Source: Alphaproteobacteria bacterium PA4
GTDB lineage: Bacteria > Pseudomonadota > Alphaproteobacteria > Sphingomonadales > Sphingomonadaceae
DNA: 64,000 nt
Reading direction: 5' to 3'
Assembly (NCBI GenBank): GCA_002256005.1
Contig: NKIQ01000012.1
Coordinates: 35,098-99,097, forward strand
A program made the position numbers and the translations under genes. Shown here piece by piece: positions 16,959 to 26,813 of the stretch. Below the pieces are notes generated by a model. It was given only the letters and a program-made list of their open reading frames with translations. It was not told where the DNA came from and did not search any database. The first letter of the stretch is position 1. Each line of letters opens with the position of its first letter.

Positions 16959-17634
16959 CGATGGGGGTCGGGTCGTTTATGCTGTTCCGACCGGTCGCGC
17001 TGCACGCCTTCACCGGAGTCGGCACATCGGCACCAAGATGCGATGTCCAGCATTCGTTGAGCAGAGAGCAATAGCAGGCCGTCGCCGTCATCTGCCAGCG
17101 ACCCTTGTCCAGGACTTGCCAGGCGGCGAGCTCTGCTTGCCCGGCCGGCTTCTTGTAGCGAATGAATCGCACCTTCTCGCCCCCGCTGAGCATCGTGTTG
17201 GCGATCACCGACGAAGTGAAGGTGAGGTTGTAGTTCGCCGGCGCACCCATGGGCTGCAGATAGTCGCGCAAATACCGGCTGGCCTTGCCCTTGTAATACA
17301 GCTCCAGCCAGACGATGCGGGCCGGACCGGTGCCGGCATTGCTCAGCTCATAGCTGATCTCCGGCTTGCCCGCGTCATCGAGGTTGCCATGCGACATGAC
17401 CAGCAGCGGCGTGGAATTGGCTCGCACCAGCCTGGCGTTCTGATCGACCAGCGCCTCCATGGTGCGCCCGGTGTGCAGCGAGACATAGAGCGAGGCAAAG
17501 GATGCCGCGACGACACTGATGGCCAGGATCCGGTCGAACCAGGGATTGCCACTGTGCTGGTGCTGATGCGGCGGTTCCGGGGCTTCGATCACGACTGGCC
17601 TATCCGGCGGCAATTGCTCGACATTGTCGTCCAT
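16930..17634 (-). CDS. unknown protein with one N-terminal membrane anchor
   Basis: 234 residues. A His-rich stretch (HQHQHSG) precedes a single transmembrane segment near residues 35-53 (ILAISVVAASFASLYVSL). The rest should be outside the cytoplasm or membrane-associated: beta-rich with 'ISYELSNAGTGPARIVWLEL', reminiscent of small immunoglobulin-like or sensor folds. Two cysteines occur as CYCSLLNEC. I do not recognise the family. It converges on and overlaps the GNAT gene by 29 nt. Confidence 0.6.
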   Translation of the reverse strand: MDDNVEQLPPDRPVVIEAPEPPHQHQHSGNPWFDRILAISVVAASFASLYVSLHTGRTMEALVDQNARLVRANSTPLLVMSHGNLDDAGKPEISYELSNAGTGPARIVWLELYYKGKASRYLRDYLQPMGAPANYNLTFTSSVIANTMLSGGEKVRFIRYKKPAGQAELAAWQVLDKGRWQMTATACYCSLLNECWTSHLGADVPTPVKACSATGRNSINDPTPIVSPPAGTAP

Positions 17635-17728
17635 CCCGTACGCCCTTTGCTTATTGCCAATATTCTGCCGTGACCGGGCAAGGTCAACGGGGACTTGTCA
17701 TCTTGGCGGGCGAATGTTTCAGTAGGAC

Positions 17729-19357
17729 ATGAACAAGATCCCGCTTCTCGCCCTGCTGCTCGTCAGCGCTGTCCCGGTACTGGCCGACACGGCCTATACC
17801 AATGCCAATGGCTATACGCTGGGGGCGGATGGCACGTTGCTGCGCTTCGGCACGCTGCTCGTCGATGATGCCGGCAAGGTGAAGGCGACGCTGCCCGCCG
17901 GCGCACCGCTGCCCAAGGGCAAGCGCGTCGATGTGAAGGGCCGCACGCTGCTGCCCGGCCTCATCGATGCCCATGGCCATGTCATGAGCCTTGGCGAACG
18001 CGCGCTGGCGGTTGATCTGTCCGAAACCACCAGCCTCGCCCAGGCACAGGCGGCGGTGAAGGCCAACCCCGGGCAGGGCAGCTGGATCCGCGGCGGCGGC
18101 TGGAATCAGGAACGCTGGGGCCTTGGCCGTTTCCCGACCGCAGCCGAGCTGGATGCTGCCACCGGTGACCGGCCGGCCATCCTGCGCCGTGTCGATGGCC
18201 ATGCCATCTGGGTGAACAGCGCCGCGCTGAAGCTCGCCGGCATCACCGCCGCGACCAAGGATCCCGATGGCGGCCGCATCGAACGCGACGCCGCCGGCAA
18301 CCCCAATGGCGTTCTGGTTGATGGTGCGATGAAGCTGGTCGCCGCCAAGGTGCCGCCGCTCAGTGCCAAGGAACAGGATGCGGCGCTGACCAAGGCGCTG
18401 GCTATCATGGCCTCTGTCGGCCTCACCGGCGCGCACGACGCCGGCATCGATCGCCCGACCTGGGACCGCTATCTGCGCTTCGCCCGCGCCGGCAAGTTGA
18501 CCGCGCGACTCTACGCGATGGCCTATGGCCCCGATAATCGCACCGCCATCGCCCCCAATGGCCCCATCCCCTGGGGCCATGGTGACCGGCTGGCGATGAT
18601 GGCGATGAAGCTGCAGGCCGATGGCGCGCTGGGCAGCCGCGGCGCCTGGATGGCCGATGACTACAGCGATGCGCCGGGCAACAAGGGTCTGCCCTTCTTC
18701 GAGGAAGGCAATCTGCGCCGCATCATCATCGCGTCCTCCGCCGCGGGCTTCCAGACCAATGTCCATGCCATCGGCGATGCCGCCAATGGCGCGGTGCTGG
18801 GCGCCTTTGCGGCGATCCCGGAAGGCCAGCGCTCGGCGCTGCGCCACCGCGACGAGCATGCCCAGATCGTCAATACCGGCGACCTGCCGCGCTTTGCCCG
18901 GCTGGGCATCATCGCCAGCATCCAGCCGACCCATGCCACCAGCGACAAGGGCATGGCCGAGGCACGGGTGGGCGAAGCGCGGCTGGCCGGTGGCTATGCC
19001 TGGAAGAGCCTGATCGACAGCGGCGCCCGCATCGCCGGCGGCAGTGACTTCCCGGTCGAACCGCCCAACCCCTTCTATGGCCTGCATGCCGCCGTTACCC
19101 GCCAGTCGCGCGACGGCCAGCCGCCGCAGGGCTGGCGCATGGCGGAAGCGATGACATTGCCCCAGGCCTTTGCCGCCTTCACCACCGGCGCCGCCTGGGC
19201 CGGCCATGCCGAGACCAGGGTCGGCACACTGACGCCGGGCAAATGGGCCGACTTCATCATCATCGACCGCGATCCTTTTGCCACCCCGGCGGCCACGCTG
19301 TGGCAGACACAGGTCGATGAAACCTGGCTGGCCGGGCGGCGGGTGTTCCGACGCTAG
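17729..19357 (+). CDS. secreted YtcJ-like amidohydrolase
   Basis: 542 residues starting [21 protein letters not shown], a likely Sec signal peptide (about 19 residues). The Amidohydro_3 domain shows the metal-binding HxH in [12 protein letters not shown], further metal His in [11 protein letters not shown], and Asp in [11 protein letters not shown]. These enzymes hydrolyse C-N bonds in amides or cyclic amines; the substrate is unknown. AGTAGGA precedes the start. The stop codon lies within the outer arm of the cruciform at 19350-19510. Confidence 0.85.
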   Translation: MNKIPLLALLLVSAVPVLADTAYTNANGYTLGADGTLLRFGTLLVDDAGKVKATLPAGAPLPKGKRVDVKGRTLLPGLIDAHGHVMSLGERALAVDLSETTSLAQAQAAVKANPGQGSWIRGGGWNQERWGLGRFPTAAELDAATGDRPAILRRVDGHAIWVNSAALKLAGITAATKDPDGGRIERDAAGNPNGVLVDGAMKLVAAKVPPLSAKEQDAALTKALAIMASVGLTGAHDAGIDRPTWDRYLRFARAGKLTARLYAMAYGPDNRTAIAPNGPIPWGHGDRLAMMAMKLQADGALGSRGAWMADDYSDAPGNKGLPFFEEGNLRRIIIASSAAGFQTNVHAIGDAANGAVLGAFAAIPEGQRSALRHRDEHAQIVNTGDLPRFARLGIIASIQPTHATSDKGMAEARVGEARLAGGYAWKSLIDSGARIAGGSDFPVEPPNPFYGLHAAVTRQSRDGQPPQGWRMAEAMTLPQAFAAFTTGAAWAGHAETRVGTLTPGKWADFIIIDRDPFATPAATLWQTQVDETWLAGRRVFRR

Positions 19358-19510
19358 CGTCGATTGCCGTCGGACGGCACCGGCCCGCTACCCCGCCCGG
19401 CCACCCAAGTCATTTTACGATATGGGTGGCCCGGAGCGGATGCGACCTCCGTCGCGGGCGGGGGAGCGGGCCGGTGCCGACTTCACTTCGACGCAATCGA
19501 CGCTAGCGTC
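19350..19510. repeat. nested inverted repeat between convergent genes
   Basis: Three nested arms: a perfect 18-bp outer pair (19350-19367 and 19493-19510, each containing GACGCTAGCGTC, itself a palindrome); a 27-bp middle pair with two mismatches (19373-19399 and 19455-19481, rich in CCGGCCCGCT); and a perfect 8-bp inner pair GCCACCCA/TGGGTGGC (19400-19407 and 19433-19440) around a 25-nt loop. It separates the amidohydrolase and tamB, which converge here, so it may end transcription from both sides. Confidence 0.85.
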
Positions 19511-19539
19511 GATCACATGCGCCGGAGGTCGGCGCCGGC

Positions 19540-22500
19540 TCAATAATCCTTCTTCCAGCGCAAATTGGCGCTGGTGCCGCCCAGCGTCGCCACCTGTGAG
19601 AGGATCGACAGCGAGCGGGTGAGCGAGATTTCGATGTTGGTGGCGCTATAGCCCTGGGCGTCGGTGGCCAGTTCCACATAGACGCTGCGGCCGATATATT
19701 GACCTGCGGCGACGGCGGTCTTGCGGCCGGTCGTCGTGTCGGCCGGCAGGATGCGCAGCCGGTCTATGCCCAGGCCCTTCTTCACCATGTTGATCGGGTT
19801 GAGCCCGCCGCTGCCGCCGCGCAGGGAGGCGAGGGCGGCGGCGAGTTGCAGCGCTTCCGGCGCCGACAGATCGGTGACCGAGCTGCCGAACAGCACGCGG
19901 CTCAGCACTTCGTCCTCGGGCAGCGCCGGTACGGAGCTGAAGGCGATCTGCGGGCGCTGGGCCGTGCCGGTGATCGCCAGCTGGGCGGTGAAGCCCTGGG
20001 CGCTGCTTTCGGCGGCGATGTCGATGATCGGATCGGGCGGGAACACGCCCTGAAAGCGGACATCGCCCTTGGTCAGGCTGAAACGCTTGCCGGCGAAATC
20101 ATAGTCGCCGCGCACCAGCTGCACCCGGCCGCTGACTTCGGGTGTGGTGGCGCCGCCCTTGACCTTCACATTGGCGCGCCATTCCGCCTCGATGCCCATG
20201 CCGGACAGGAACAGCCGGCGATCGCCGCTGATATCCAGATTGAGCAGCCAGCGTGTCGGCGGCGCATAGGCCACGACGCGGCGGCCAAGCACACGGGTGT
20301 TCTTTTCGGTGACATAGAGCGTCGGCACGTCGATGGCGCTGCCACGGCCGATGCGATAGGTCGCCTTGTCGACGACGAGCTTGCCCGAGACGACGCCGCC
20401 ATATTGGTCGGTGGCGATACGGACGGTGCCGGTGGCGCTGCCGGTGAAATCGTCGCGGTTGACCAATTGGGCGTTCTTCAGCCGCAGCCTTATGTCCATC
20501 GGAAAGCCGCGTTCCCCGGACAGGTCGATGCCGCCGGTGCCGATGATGCTGCCATCCTTGCCGACCCGGCCGGAGAAACGGGTGAGTTCCAGCCGCGAGG
20601 CGGTGAAGCGGCTGTCGAGCGAGACCTGGTCGATGACGGCGCCGACGCTGACCGCTTCGACACGCGCGCCCTCGCTGCGCGCCGTGCCGCTGATCTGCGG
20701 GTTGCCGAGCAGGCCGGAGACATCCGCGGCGACCGAAATCGGCCCACGCACGTCCATCGCCTCGACGCCCGACAGGCCCCAGAGCGCCTGGGCCGGGCCA
20801 TTGTAGCGCAGTTGTGCGACGACCGGGCTGGCGAACAGCCGTTCGGTCAACGTGCCGCTGCCCGCCGGAATCGGGCCGATGCGCGCCTGCATCCGCCCTT
20901 CGACCTTGCCGCCGCGCACGATGACGGCGCGGGCGACGCTGCCTGCCGCGCTCAGATTGGCATTGATGCCGACATCGATGGGGGCGGAAGAGGAGGCGAT
21001 GCCCGCGCGCGACAGATGGTTGATGCGCAGCGCGGCGGTGCCGGTCGGCGTGCCGCCCGCCGGCAGGTCGATGTCGATGGTTCCCGACACCCGCCCGCTG
21101 ACATCGAGGGCGGGCAGGGCAACGGTGAGCAGCGACAACGACACCCGGTCGAAATTGGCCTTCAGCGCGCTGTGGCTGCCGAAGATGCCGGACAGCGCGG
21201 TCTTGCCATCGGGCGTGATGATGCTGACGGGTGCCAGCCGCCAGCCATCGCTGTCGCGGGTGAACACGGCGGGCCCGCTCAGCGTCACCGGCTTGCCGTC
21301 GAGCGTGCCGCTGCCGATCAGTCTTGCCTCATCGGCGCCGAGATCGGCCGTCGCCGTCAGCGTGAAGGGGATGGTGGTGGTACCGCTGGCGGCGAGTTTG
21401 GCCTGGCCATCGCCATTGGCATAGCGCAGCGTGCCGCTGGCGGTATCGAGGCGCAGGCCGTCGCGTTCCACGCCCGACAGTGTGAAGCTGCCGCTGGCGC
21501 TGGGGCCGCTGTCGGGCAGCAGCACGCTCAGCTGCACGCGGCCGCGATCGATGCTGATCGGCGTCACAAGGTCGATGCGCGCCTCGTTCGCCGTCACATC
21601 GACATCGGCGCGCTGCACGGCGCCGGCGGCGGCAAGTTGCACCACGCCGGTCAGGCCCGAGCCCGCAAAGCCGATGCGACCGGCAAAGGGACCAGTATCG
21701 GTCTGGACGATGCGGCCCTGGCCGATCATGCCGACGATGCTGGCGCGTTCGATCTCGATGGTCACCGGGTCGGTGGCGGTGCGGATCAGGCCGCGCCCGG
21801 CGACCGGGCCGTAGCTGGAGGCGCCATCGGCGGTGAAGGACCAGCCGCCGACCGCCGGCGCGACATGGCCGCTGAGGTTGGTGAGGCCGATGCCGAAACC
21901 GGGTTTCTGCAGCACGACATCGACGACCGGCGCGTCGATCGGCCCGGCCAGCGCCAGCGTCAGCGGGCCATAGGCGCGCGAAGTGCCGGCACCGCTCAGC
22001 CTGTCCAGGCCGGCGGCGCTGCGCGTGCCATTGGCGGACAATGTCAGGCCCGGTGCCACCAGCCGGGTGTTGCGGAAGGCGAGCGACAGATCGTCGGCGA
22101 TATCGAGGTCGCTGGTGATCACCGGCAGCCCATCGGTCAGCGCGGCAAAAAAGCCATTGTCGATTCGGACGAGCCTGACCGTCGTGCGGCCGGCGACGCG
22201 GGCGCCGTTGCGGCTCGGCGTCACCCGCACATCGGCGCTGATATCGGCCAGGCCGGTCTGCGGGATGACATAGCGCGGCAGCAGGCCCTTGATGGCGATC
22301 AGATAATCGTCACGCGCCGGCACCACTGTCAGCACCGCCTGGCCCGACAATTTGTCGCTGCGAAAGCCGATGGCGTTGCTGGTCAGCCGGCCATCGGCCC
22401 AGGCGATAGCGCCGGAGGCACGCACATTGGTCAGCAGCGGCGCCGCGGTTTCGGCGACACCGGTGACGCGTCGCGCCGTCGCCGCCACCTGAATGGTCAG

Positions 22501-23724
22501 CGGCGTGCTGCCGAGATTGATGGTGCCAGTGGCGGCCAGGCCCTCGGCGACATAGCTGCTCCAGGCGGCGCTGGCGGTGGTCAGCCGATAGGTCAGCACC
22601 GGATCGGCAAAGCGCCCGCCGAGCGTGCCGGTGGCGCTGACGTTGCGCCCGCCGATCTTGGGGTGCAGCGCCGCCGGCGCGAGCAGGCGGGCGGTTATGG
22701 TGCCGCTGTCGATGGTTTCGGCGCCGATATCGAGCCGGGCTTTGGCGGTGACGCTGAGGGCGCTGCTGGCGAGGTCGGCCGTCACCGCGGTCTTGCCGTC
22801 CGCGGCCACGGCACTGGCGTCGATCCGGACCAGCGGCGCGGCCAGCCGTGCCGGCACGCCGGTCAGCACCAGCCCGGCATTGGCGCTGCCTTTCAGCGTG
22901 AAGCGGCCCTCGGCGGCGGTCAGCGCCAGATTGGCGAGTGCCTTGCCGCCCAGCCGGGCGTCGAGGCGGCCCTGCCAGGCCTGCCACGCCCCGTCACCGG
23001 CCAGCGTGACAGCGAGCGGGGCGTTCAGCCCCAGCAAACCGGCAATCGCGCCATTGGCCGGGCCCTTGATGACGCCATCGAGATCGAAGCGATTGGCGTC
23101 GGGCTCGGCGTCGATGACCAGCCGCAGCGTGTCGCCGCTGCCGGCGAGGCCGCTTTCGGGCAGGGTCAGCGCCACCAGCCGGGCCTTGACGCGGCCATCG
23201 CGGATATCGGCGTTGCCGCCGACGCTCAGCACGCGGCGCTGGCCCGAGACCGGCGCCTCGAGGATCAGCCGGTCGATGGCCAGCCGGCCGATATCGAAAT
23301 CGAAATCGGGCAGGATGCGGTCATCGGTGCTGGGGTTGAGCGCCGGGGCGCGCAAGATGCGCACGACAGGCGCGGCGATGTCGCGGGCACGAAAGGTCTT
23401 GTTGATCAGGTCGAGCGGCCGCCAGTCCAGCGCCAGCCGCGGCACCTCGGCAAAGCGGCCCCTGGGGTCGGACAGCACCATGTCATGGATCACCGCCTTG
23501 CCGAACAGGCTGCCGTCGATGCGCCCGGCGGTGATGCGCAGTCCGCTTTGCGGCTTCACCAGCGGCAGTTGCCGGACAACAAAGGCGCGGCCGGCATCGC
23601 TGTCGATCCAGCGCAGCGCGGCAAAACCGAGCACGGTCAGCAATGTCAGGCCGATGACGATGAACGACAGCGCCCGGGCAATGCCATGGCCGCCGCGTCG
23701 CACGGGTGGTGCTGCCTCCGCCAT
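19540..23724 (-). CDS. tamB: translocation and assembly module protein TamB
   Basis: 1394 residues. TamB is an inner-membrane-anchored periplasm-spanning protein that works with TamA in moving lipids or proteins to the outer membrane. The N-terminal anchor is near residues 14-33 (ALSFIVIGLTLLTVLGFAAL). A long beta-strand-rich body (AsmA-like groove) follows. The C-terminal ~330 residues are the DUF490/TamB_C domain with 'GRVQLVRGDYDFAGKRFSL' and 'LPEDEVLSRVLFG'. The start shares one base with the tamA stop, giving strict coupling. Confidence 0.92.
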   Translation of the reverse strand: MAEAAPPVRRGGHGIARALSFIVIGLTLLTVLGFAALRWIDSDAGRAFVVRQLPLVKPQSGLRITAGRIDGSLFGKAVIHDMVLSDPRGRFAEVPRLALDWRPLDLINKTFRARDIAAPVVRILRAPALNPSTDDRILPDFDFDIGRLAIDRLILEAPVSGQRRVLSVGGNADIRDGRVKARLVALTLPESGLAGSGDTLRLVIDAEPDANRFDLDGVIKGPANGAIAGLLGLNAPLAVTLAGDGAWQAWQGRLDARLGGKALANLALTAAEGRFTLKGSANAGLVLTGVPARLAAPLVRIDASAVAADGKTAVTADLASSALSVTAKARLDIGAETIDSGTITARLLAPAALHPKIGGRNVSATGTLGGRFADPVLTYRLTTASAAWSSYVAEGLAATGTINLGSTPLTIQVAATARRVTGVAETAAPLLTNVRASGAIAWADGRLTSNAIGFRSDKLSGQAVLTVVPARDDYLIAIKGLLPRYVIPQTGLADISADVRVTPSRNGARVAGRTTVRLVRIDNGFFAALTDGLPVITSDLDIADDLSLAFRNTRLVAPGLTLSANGTRSAAGLDRLSGAGTSRAYGPLTLALAGPIDAPVVDVVLQKPGFGIGLTNLSGHVAPAVGGWSFTADGASSYGPVAGRGLIRTATDPVTIEIERASIVGMIGQGRIVQTDTGPFAGRIGFAGSGLTGVVQLAAAGAVQRADVDVTANEARIDLVTPISIDRGRVQLSVLLPDSGPSASGSFTLSGVERDGLRLDTASGTLRYANGDGQAKLAASGTTTIPFTLTATADLGADEARLIGSGTLDGKPVTLSGPAVFTRDSDGWRLAPVSIITPDGKTALSGIFGSHSALKANFDRVSLSLLTVALPALDVSGRVSGTIDIDLPAGGTPTGTAALRINHLSRAGIASSSAPIDVGINANLSAAGSVARAVIVRGGKVEGRMQARIGPIPAGSGTLTERLFASPVVAQLRYNGPAQALWGLSGVEAMDVRGPISVAADVSGLLGNPQISGTARSEGARVEAVSVGAVIDQVSLDSRFTASRLELTRFSGRVGKDGSIIGTGGIDLSGERGFPMDIRLRLKNAQLVNRDDFTGSATGTVRIATDQYGGVVSGKLVVDKATYRIGRGSAIDVPTLYVTEKNTRVLGRRVVAYAPPTRWLLNLDISGDRRLFLSGMGIEAEWRANVKVKGGATTPEVSGRVQLVRGDYDFAGKRFSLTKGDVRFQGVFPPDPIIDIAAESSAQGFTAQLAITGTAQRPQIAFSSVPALPEDEVLSRVLFGSSVTDLSAPEALQLAAALASLRGGSGGLNPINMVKKGLGIDRLRILPADTTTGRKTAVAAGQYIGRSVYVELATDAQGYSATNIEISLTRSLSILSQVATLGGTSANLRWKKDY

Positions 23725-25781
23725 CAGAAGGCCTGGCCGATCGAGACGTAGAAGGCGAGGCGCGGGTCGCCGGCCTGGCGGGTCAGGGGTGTCGCCAGAT
23801 CGATGCGCACCGGGCCGAAGCTGGTGTAATAGCGAAAGCCGAGGCCGGCGCCGTAGCGCAGATCGGTGAAGCGCGGCAGCGATGAGCTGTACACTTGGCC
23901 CGCATCGACGAAGCCGACCAGCCCGACATCATTGCCGAAAGCGGTGAAGCGGTAGCGCACCTCTGCCGAGGCTTCCGTCAGGCTGTTGCCGCCGGTCGGG
24001 CTGCCATCGCCATCCTTGGGGCCGACGCCCTGATAGTCGAAGCCGCGCACCGAACCGCCACCGCCGGCATAGAAGCGCCGGTCGGGCGCGATGCGACCGC
24101 GGCTGGCCCCGGCGATGGCGCCCAGATGCAGGCGCCCGGCCAGCACCACCGGCCCCAGCGGATAATAGGCGGTGCCGTCGAATTGCGTCTTCAGATAGTT
24201 GAAATAGGTGCCGCTGCGCAGCGTGAATTCGGGCGAGACACGCGCCGTCAGCCGGAAACCCTTCGACGGGTTGAGCAGATTGTCCGACTGGTCCCAGGTG
24301 ACGTTGCCGGGCAGGGCGATGATGAAATAGGTGTTGTTGGGATCGGACGGCGCCGAACGGTCGCGCTGCCGCGTCACCAGCGCCTCGACACCCAGCGAAT
24401 AGGTCCAGGGTTTCTGCCAGACGATGTTCGATTCGCGGGCGATGGCGGCGCCGAGGCCAAAGGTCGTCGCGTCAAAGGCGTTCTGCTGTTCCGCCGACAG
24501 GCCGAGGCGCAGTGACAGCGTCTGGTCGCGCCGCTTGAAATTGCGGCGGCGCAGTTCGCCGATCAGCACCTGTTCGCGCTCGGCGGCGACGGTGCGGACG
24601 GTGAAGCCGCCCTCCGGCTTGATCAGGTTGCGATGCGCCCAGCTGGCTTCGACGCGGATGCCCTGGCCGGTCGAATAACCCCCGGTGGCGGCGATGGTGC
24701 GCACGGGTGCCGCTTCGGTGGTGATCTGCAGATCGACGGTCTGGGTGCCATCGGCATTGGGCGGACCGGCGGCAACCGCCTTTATATTGACGGCGCCGAA
24801 CAGTCCGGTCTGGATCAGCGCGCGGCGCAGATCGTCCCGGCCGAAGCCGCTATAGGGCTGGCCGGGCTTGAAACGGGCGATGATGGCAAGATGCCTTTCA
24901 TCAAAGCCCTGGGTATCACCGTTGATGTGCAGGCCACCGAACACGGCGCGCGGGCCGGTCTCGACACTCTGCACCAGTTGTGCGGTGCGGGTGGCATGGT
25001 CGATGGTGATATCGGGCTTCAGCACCTGGGCGAATGGATAACCAGCGTCGGCGAGCTGGGCGGCCAGACTTTCGGTGGCGGCGGTGACCTTGACCGCATC
25101 GACAGTGTCGCCCGGCTTCAGACCGAGCAGTGGCAGCGCCAGCGCCGTCGGGGCCGGGCCATCGGGGGCGGTGATGCTGATGCTGTCAAAGGTATAGAGT
25201 GGCCCGGGATCGACAGTGACGACCACCCGGGTCGGCTGGCCGGCGCGCACCGGCGCCAGGATCTGGATGGCGGTGCTGCCACCATAATGGCCGACAGAGC
25301 GCAGCAACTGGTCGATGAGGTCGCGGTCCTCGATGGTGCGGCGGTTGATCTGTGCCAGATTGGCGGCCTCGCCACGCTTGCTCCACAGCGCCGACAGCCC
25401 CTCATATTCGTCCTGAAGGCCGAGCGGTGCCAGTCCCTTCACCTCCACGGCATAGCGGACATCGCCGGCGATTTCGGCATCGGCGTCGCTGTCGGTGGTC
25501 GATTCGACGGTGGGCCAGGGCACGTCGGCTGCGGCATCGCCGGGCATCGGCGGGAAATCTTCCAGCGCCGGCTCGCCGGTCGGCAGTGGTATCGTCGACG
25601 GCCGCGCTGCATCGGCCAGTGCGTCATCCAGACTGGTGGCACCGGTGCTTAATGGCGCTGGTGGCGCCGGTTCGGGCGGCGCCGGCGATGTGCTCTGGGC
25701 GGCCAGCGGCGCTGCCAGCCCCAGTGCGACACAGGCCGACACCCTGAGCGAGCATCGCAAAAATGGTTCCCCAAACACCAC
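23724..25781 (-). CDS. tamA: BamA/TamA-family outer membrane protein
   Basis: 685 residues. A GTG start at 25781 has AGGA 7 nt upstream; a TTG at 25760 with GGGGA is an alternative that gives a more compact signal peptide (SACVALGLAAPLAAQ). An acidic/Pro-rich stretch follows the signal, then POTRA domains (residues about 110-340) and a C-terminal 16-strand barrel with the conserved loop-6 motif GGGSVRGFDYQGVGP. The last residue is Phe, as in many outer-membrane barrels. Overlap with tamB supports TamA rather than BamA. Confidence 0.9.
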   Translation of the reverse strand: MVFGEPFLRCSLRVSACVALGLAAPLAAQSTSPAPPEPAPPAPLSTGATSLDDALADAARPSTIPLPTGEPALEDFPPMPGDAAADVPWPTVESTTDSDADAEIAGDVRYAVEVKGLAPLGLQDEYEGLSALWSKRGEAANLAQINRRTIEDRDLIDQLLRSVGHYGGSTAIQILAPVRAGQPTRVVVTVDPGPLYTFDSISITAPDGPAPTALALPLLGLKPGDTVDAVKVTAATESLAAQLADAGYPFAQVLKPDITIDHATRTAQLVQSVETGPRAVFGGLHINGDTQGFDERHLAIIARFKPGQPYSGFGRDDLRRALIQTGLFGAVNIKAVAAGPPNADGTQTVDLQITTEAAPVRTIAATGGYSTGQGIRVEASWAHRNLIKPEGGFTVRTVAAEREQVLIGELRRRNFKRRDQTLSLRLGLSAEQQNAFDATTFGLGAAIARESNIVWQKPWTYSLGVEALVTRQRDRSAPSDPNNTYFIIALPGNVTWDQSDNLLNPSKGFRLTARVSPEFTLRSGTYFNYLKTQFDGTAYYPLGPVVLAGRLHLGAIAGASRGRIAPDRRFYAGGGGSVRGFDYQGVGPKDGDGSPTGGNSLTEASAEVRYRFTAFGNDVGLVGFVDAGQVYSSSLPRFTDLRYGAGLGFRYYTSFGPVRIDLATPLTRQAGDPRLAFYVSIGQAF

Positions 25782-25875
25782 GAGTCAGTCCTAGACCAGC
25801 CAATCGCCCGCGCAAAGCCGTGGCTGCGGCAAGGCGGGACTGGCACGACGCCGCAGAGCGTGGCAAAGCACCAGC

Positions 25876-25992
25876 ATGTCGCAACGCCCTGAAGTCGATC
25901 CTGTTCCCCGCCCGCCCCAGCGTGGCGGCGGCGTGCTGATCGCCGCCGGGCTGCTGCTCGGGCCGGTTCCGTCTAAGTGCAAGAGACTCTAG
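25876..25992 (+). pseudogene. possible remnant of a small one-helix membrane protein
   Basis: A 38-residue frame (MSQRPEVDPVPRPPQR, then GGGVLIAAGLLLGPV, then PSKCKRL). The start looks like small sphingomonad membrane proteins that have a polar Pro/Arg head, a GGG turn and then two hydrophobic helices. Here the second helix is missing and the frame ends within the stop region of the neighbouring repressor gene. A truncated relic is my reading; it could also be chance. Confidence 0.3.
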
Positions 25993-26669
25993 CTCAGCCG
26001 CCGCCCCACCCAGACCACGCGGCCGATGACTGTCAGCCCGGCGGGATCGCAATCGTCCCAGCTTGGATAGGCATCATTGTCGCTGCGGATGGCCAGCCGC
26101 CGTGTCGCCGGATTGACCGACAGTCGCTTGACCAGCAGCGCATCATCGGTGCGCAGCACATAAATGCCGTCGCGCAGCCGCTCGCGATCATCGGTATCGA
26201 CCAGGATGTGATCGCCGTCGGCCAGCGTCGGCAACATTGAATCGCCCTGCACATTGATCACCGACAGCGCTTCCGGCCGGCCGCTGGCGACGTCGCGCAC
26301 CCAATTGGCCTGGAAGGCGAGGGCGGCGAGCGCGTTTTCGTCGCCAGGCTGGGCGCCGCCACCGGCGGAGGCGCCGACATCCAGCTGCGGGATCAGCACA
26401 TAGTCGCGGGCATGGCGAATCAGTCCTGGTCGCGCGACGACGGCGTGATCGGGCTTGTCATCCGGGCCGCCGAGCAGCCGTTCCGGCACGCCGAAATGCT
26501 GGGCGAGGACACGACGATCGGTTTCCGACAAGCGACGGGGCACGCCGCGCTTGACGAACTGCTGGATATAGGTCGGATTTCGCCCAAGGCGTCGCGACAG
26601 CGAGGCATAGTCCTCGCCGCGCGATGCGATAAGCTCGTCCAACCGCTTGCGGATGGCGATACTGTCCAT
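25989..26669 (-). CDS. S24-family transcriptional repressor (C2/LexA-like)
   Basis: 226 residues. The N-terminal ~60 residues form an XRE-like helix-turn-helix (YASLSRRLGRNPTYIQQFVKRG). The C-terminal part is a peptidase S24 domain: S144 in GDSMLPTL and K181 in LLVKRL form the Ser/Lys dyad, and A102-G103 in GASAGGGAQ is where self-cleavage is expected. It therefore looks like a DNA-damage-responsive or phage-type repressor, not the housekeeping LexA (different HTH). It is divergent from two small genes and probably controls them and itself. Confidence 0.85.
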   Translation of the reverse strand: MDSIAIRKRLDELIASRGEDYASLSRRLGRNPTYIQQFVKRGVPRRLSETDRRVLAQHFGVPERLLGGPDDKPDHAVVARPGLIRHARDYVLIPQLDVGASAGGGAQPGDENALAALAFQANWVRDVASGRPEALSVINVQGDSMLPTLADGDHILVDTDDRERLRDGIYVLRTDDALLVKRLSVNPATRRLAIRSDNDAYPSWDDCDPAGLTVIGRVVWVGRRLS

Positions 26670-26706
26670 GACTCACGGACCTCCTCTCCCGGCCCGCTTG
26701 CACCGG

Positions 26707-26739
26707 ACTATAGCATAGTTTTTTACCTAGACTAGTAGG
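26707..26739. promoter_or_regulatory. candidate operators between repressor and divergent small genes
   Basis: Two short palindromes lie 37-70 nt upstream of the repressor start: ACTATAGCATAGT (26707-26719, 5-bp arms) and CCTAGACTAGTAGG (26726-26739, partly symmetric, containing CTAGACTAG). The stretch between them is AT-rich (AGTTTTTTACC) in otherwise GC-rich DNA. A self-regulating S24 repressor would be expected to bind here. Support is symmetry and position only. Confidence 0.3.
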
Positions 26740-26813
26740 ATTTGCGCATCGATAAAGTCGCAACGCCACCGAATCGGTTGTGATTCTCAAAGGTAGGCGA
26801 TGGGAGGTTGATG

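Noticed and set aside
19699..23751. Plus-strand open frame of 1350 codons across tamB
   Set aside because: It is antisense to a clear tamB with correct size, membrane anchor, TamB_C domain and coupling to tamA; the frame is GC-driven low-complexity.
23724..25781. tamA as a second bamA
   Set aside because: One-base overlap with tamB, POTRA number and size favour TamA; bamA is normally next to rseP and lpxD, which are absent.
25989..26669. S24 protein as the housekeeping LexA
   Set aside because: LexA has a winged helix N-terminus, while this one has an XRE-like HTH; it matches C2-like repressors better.
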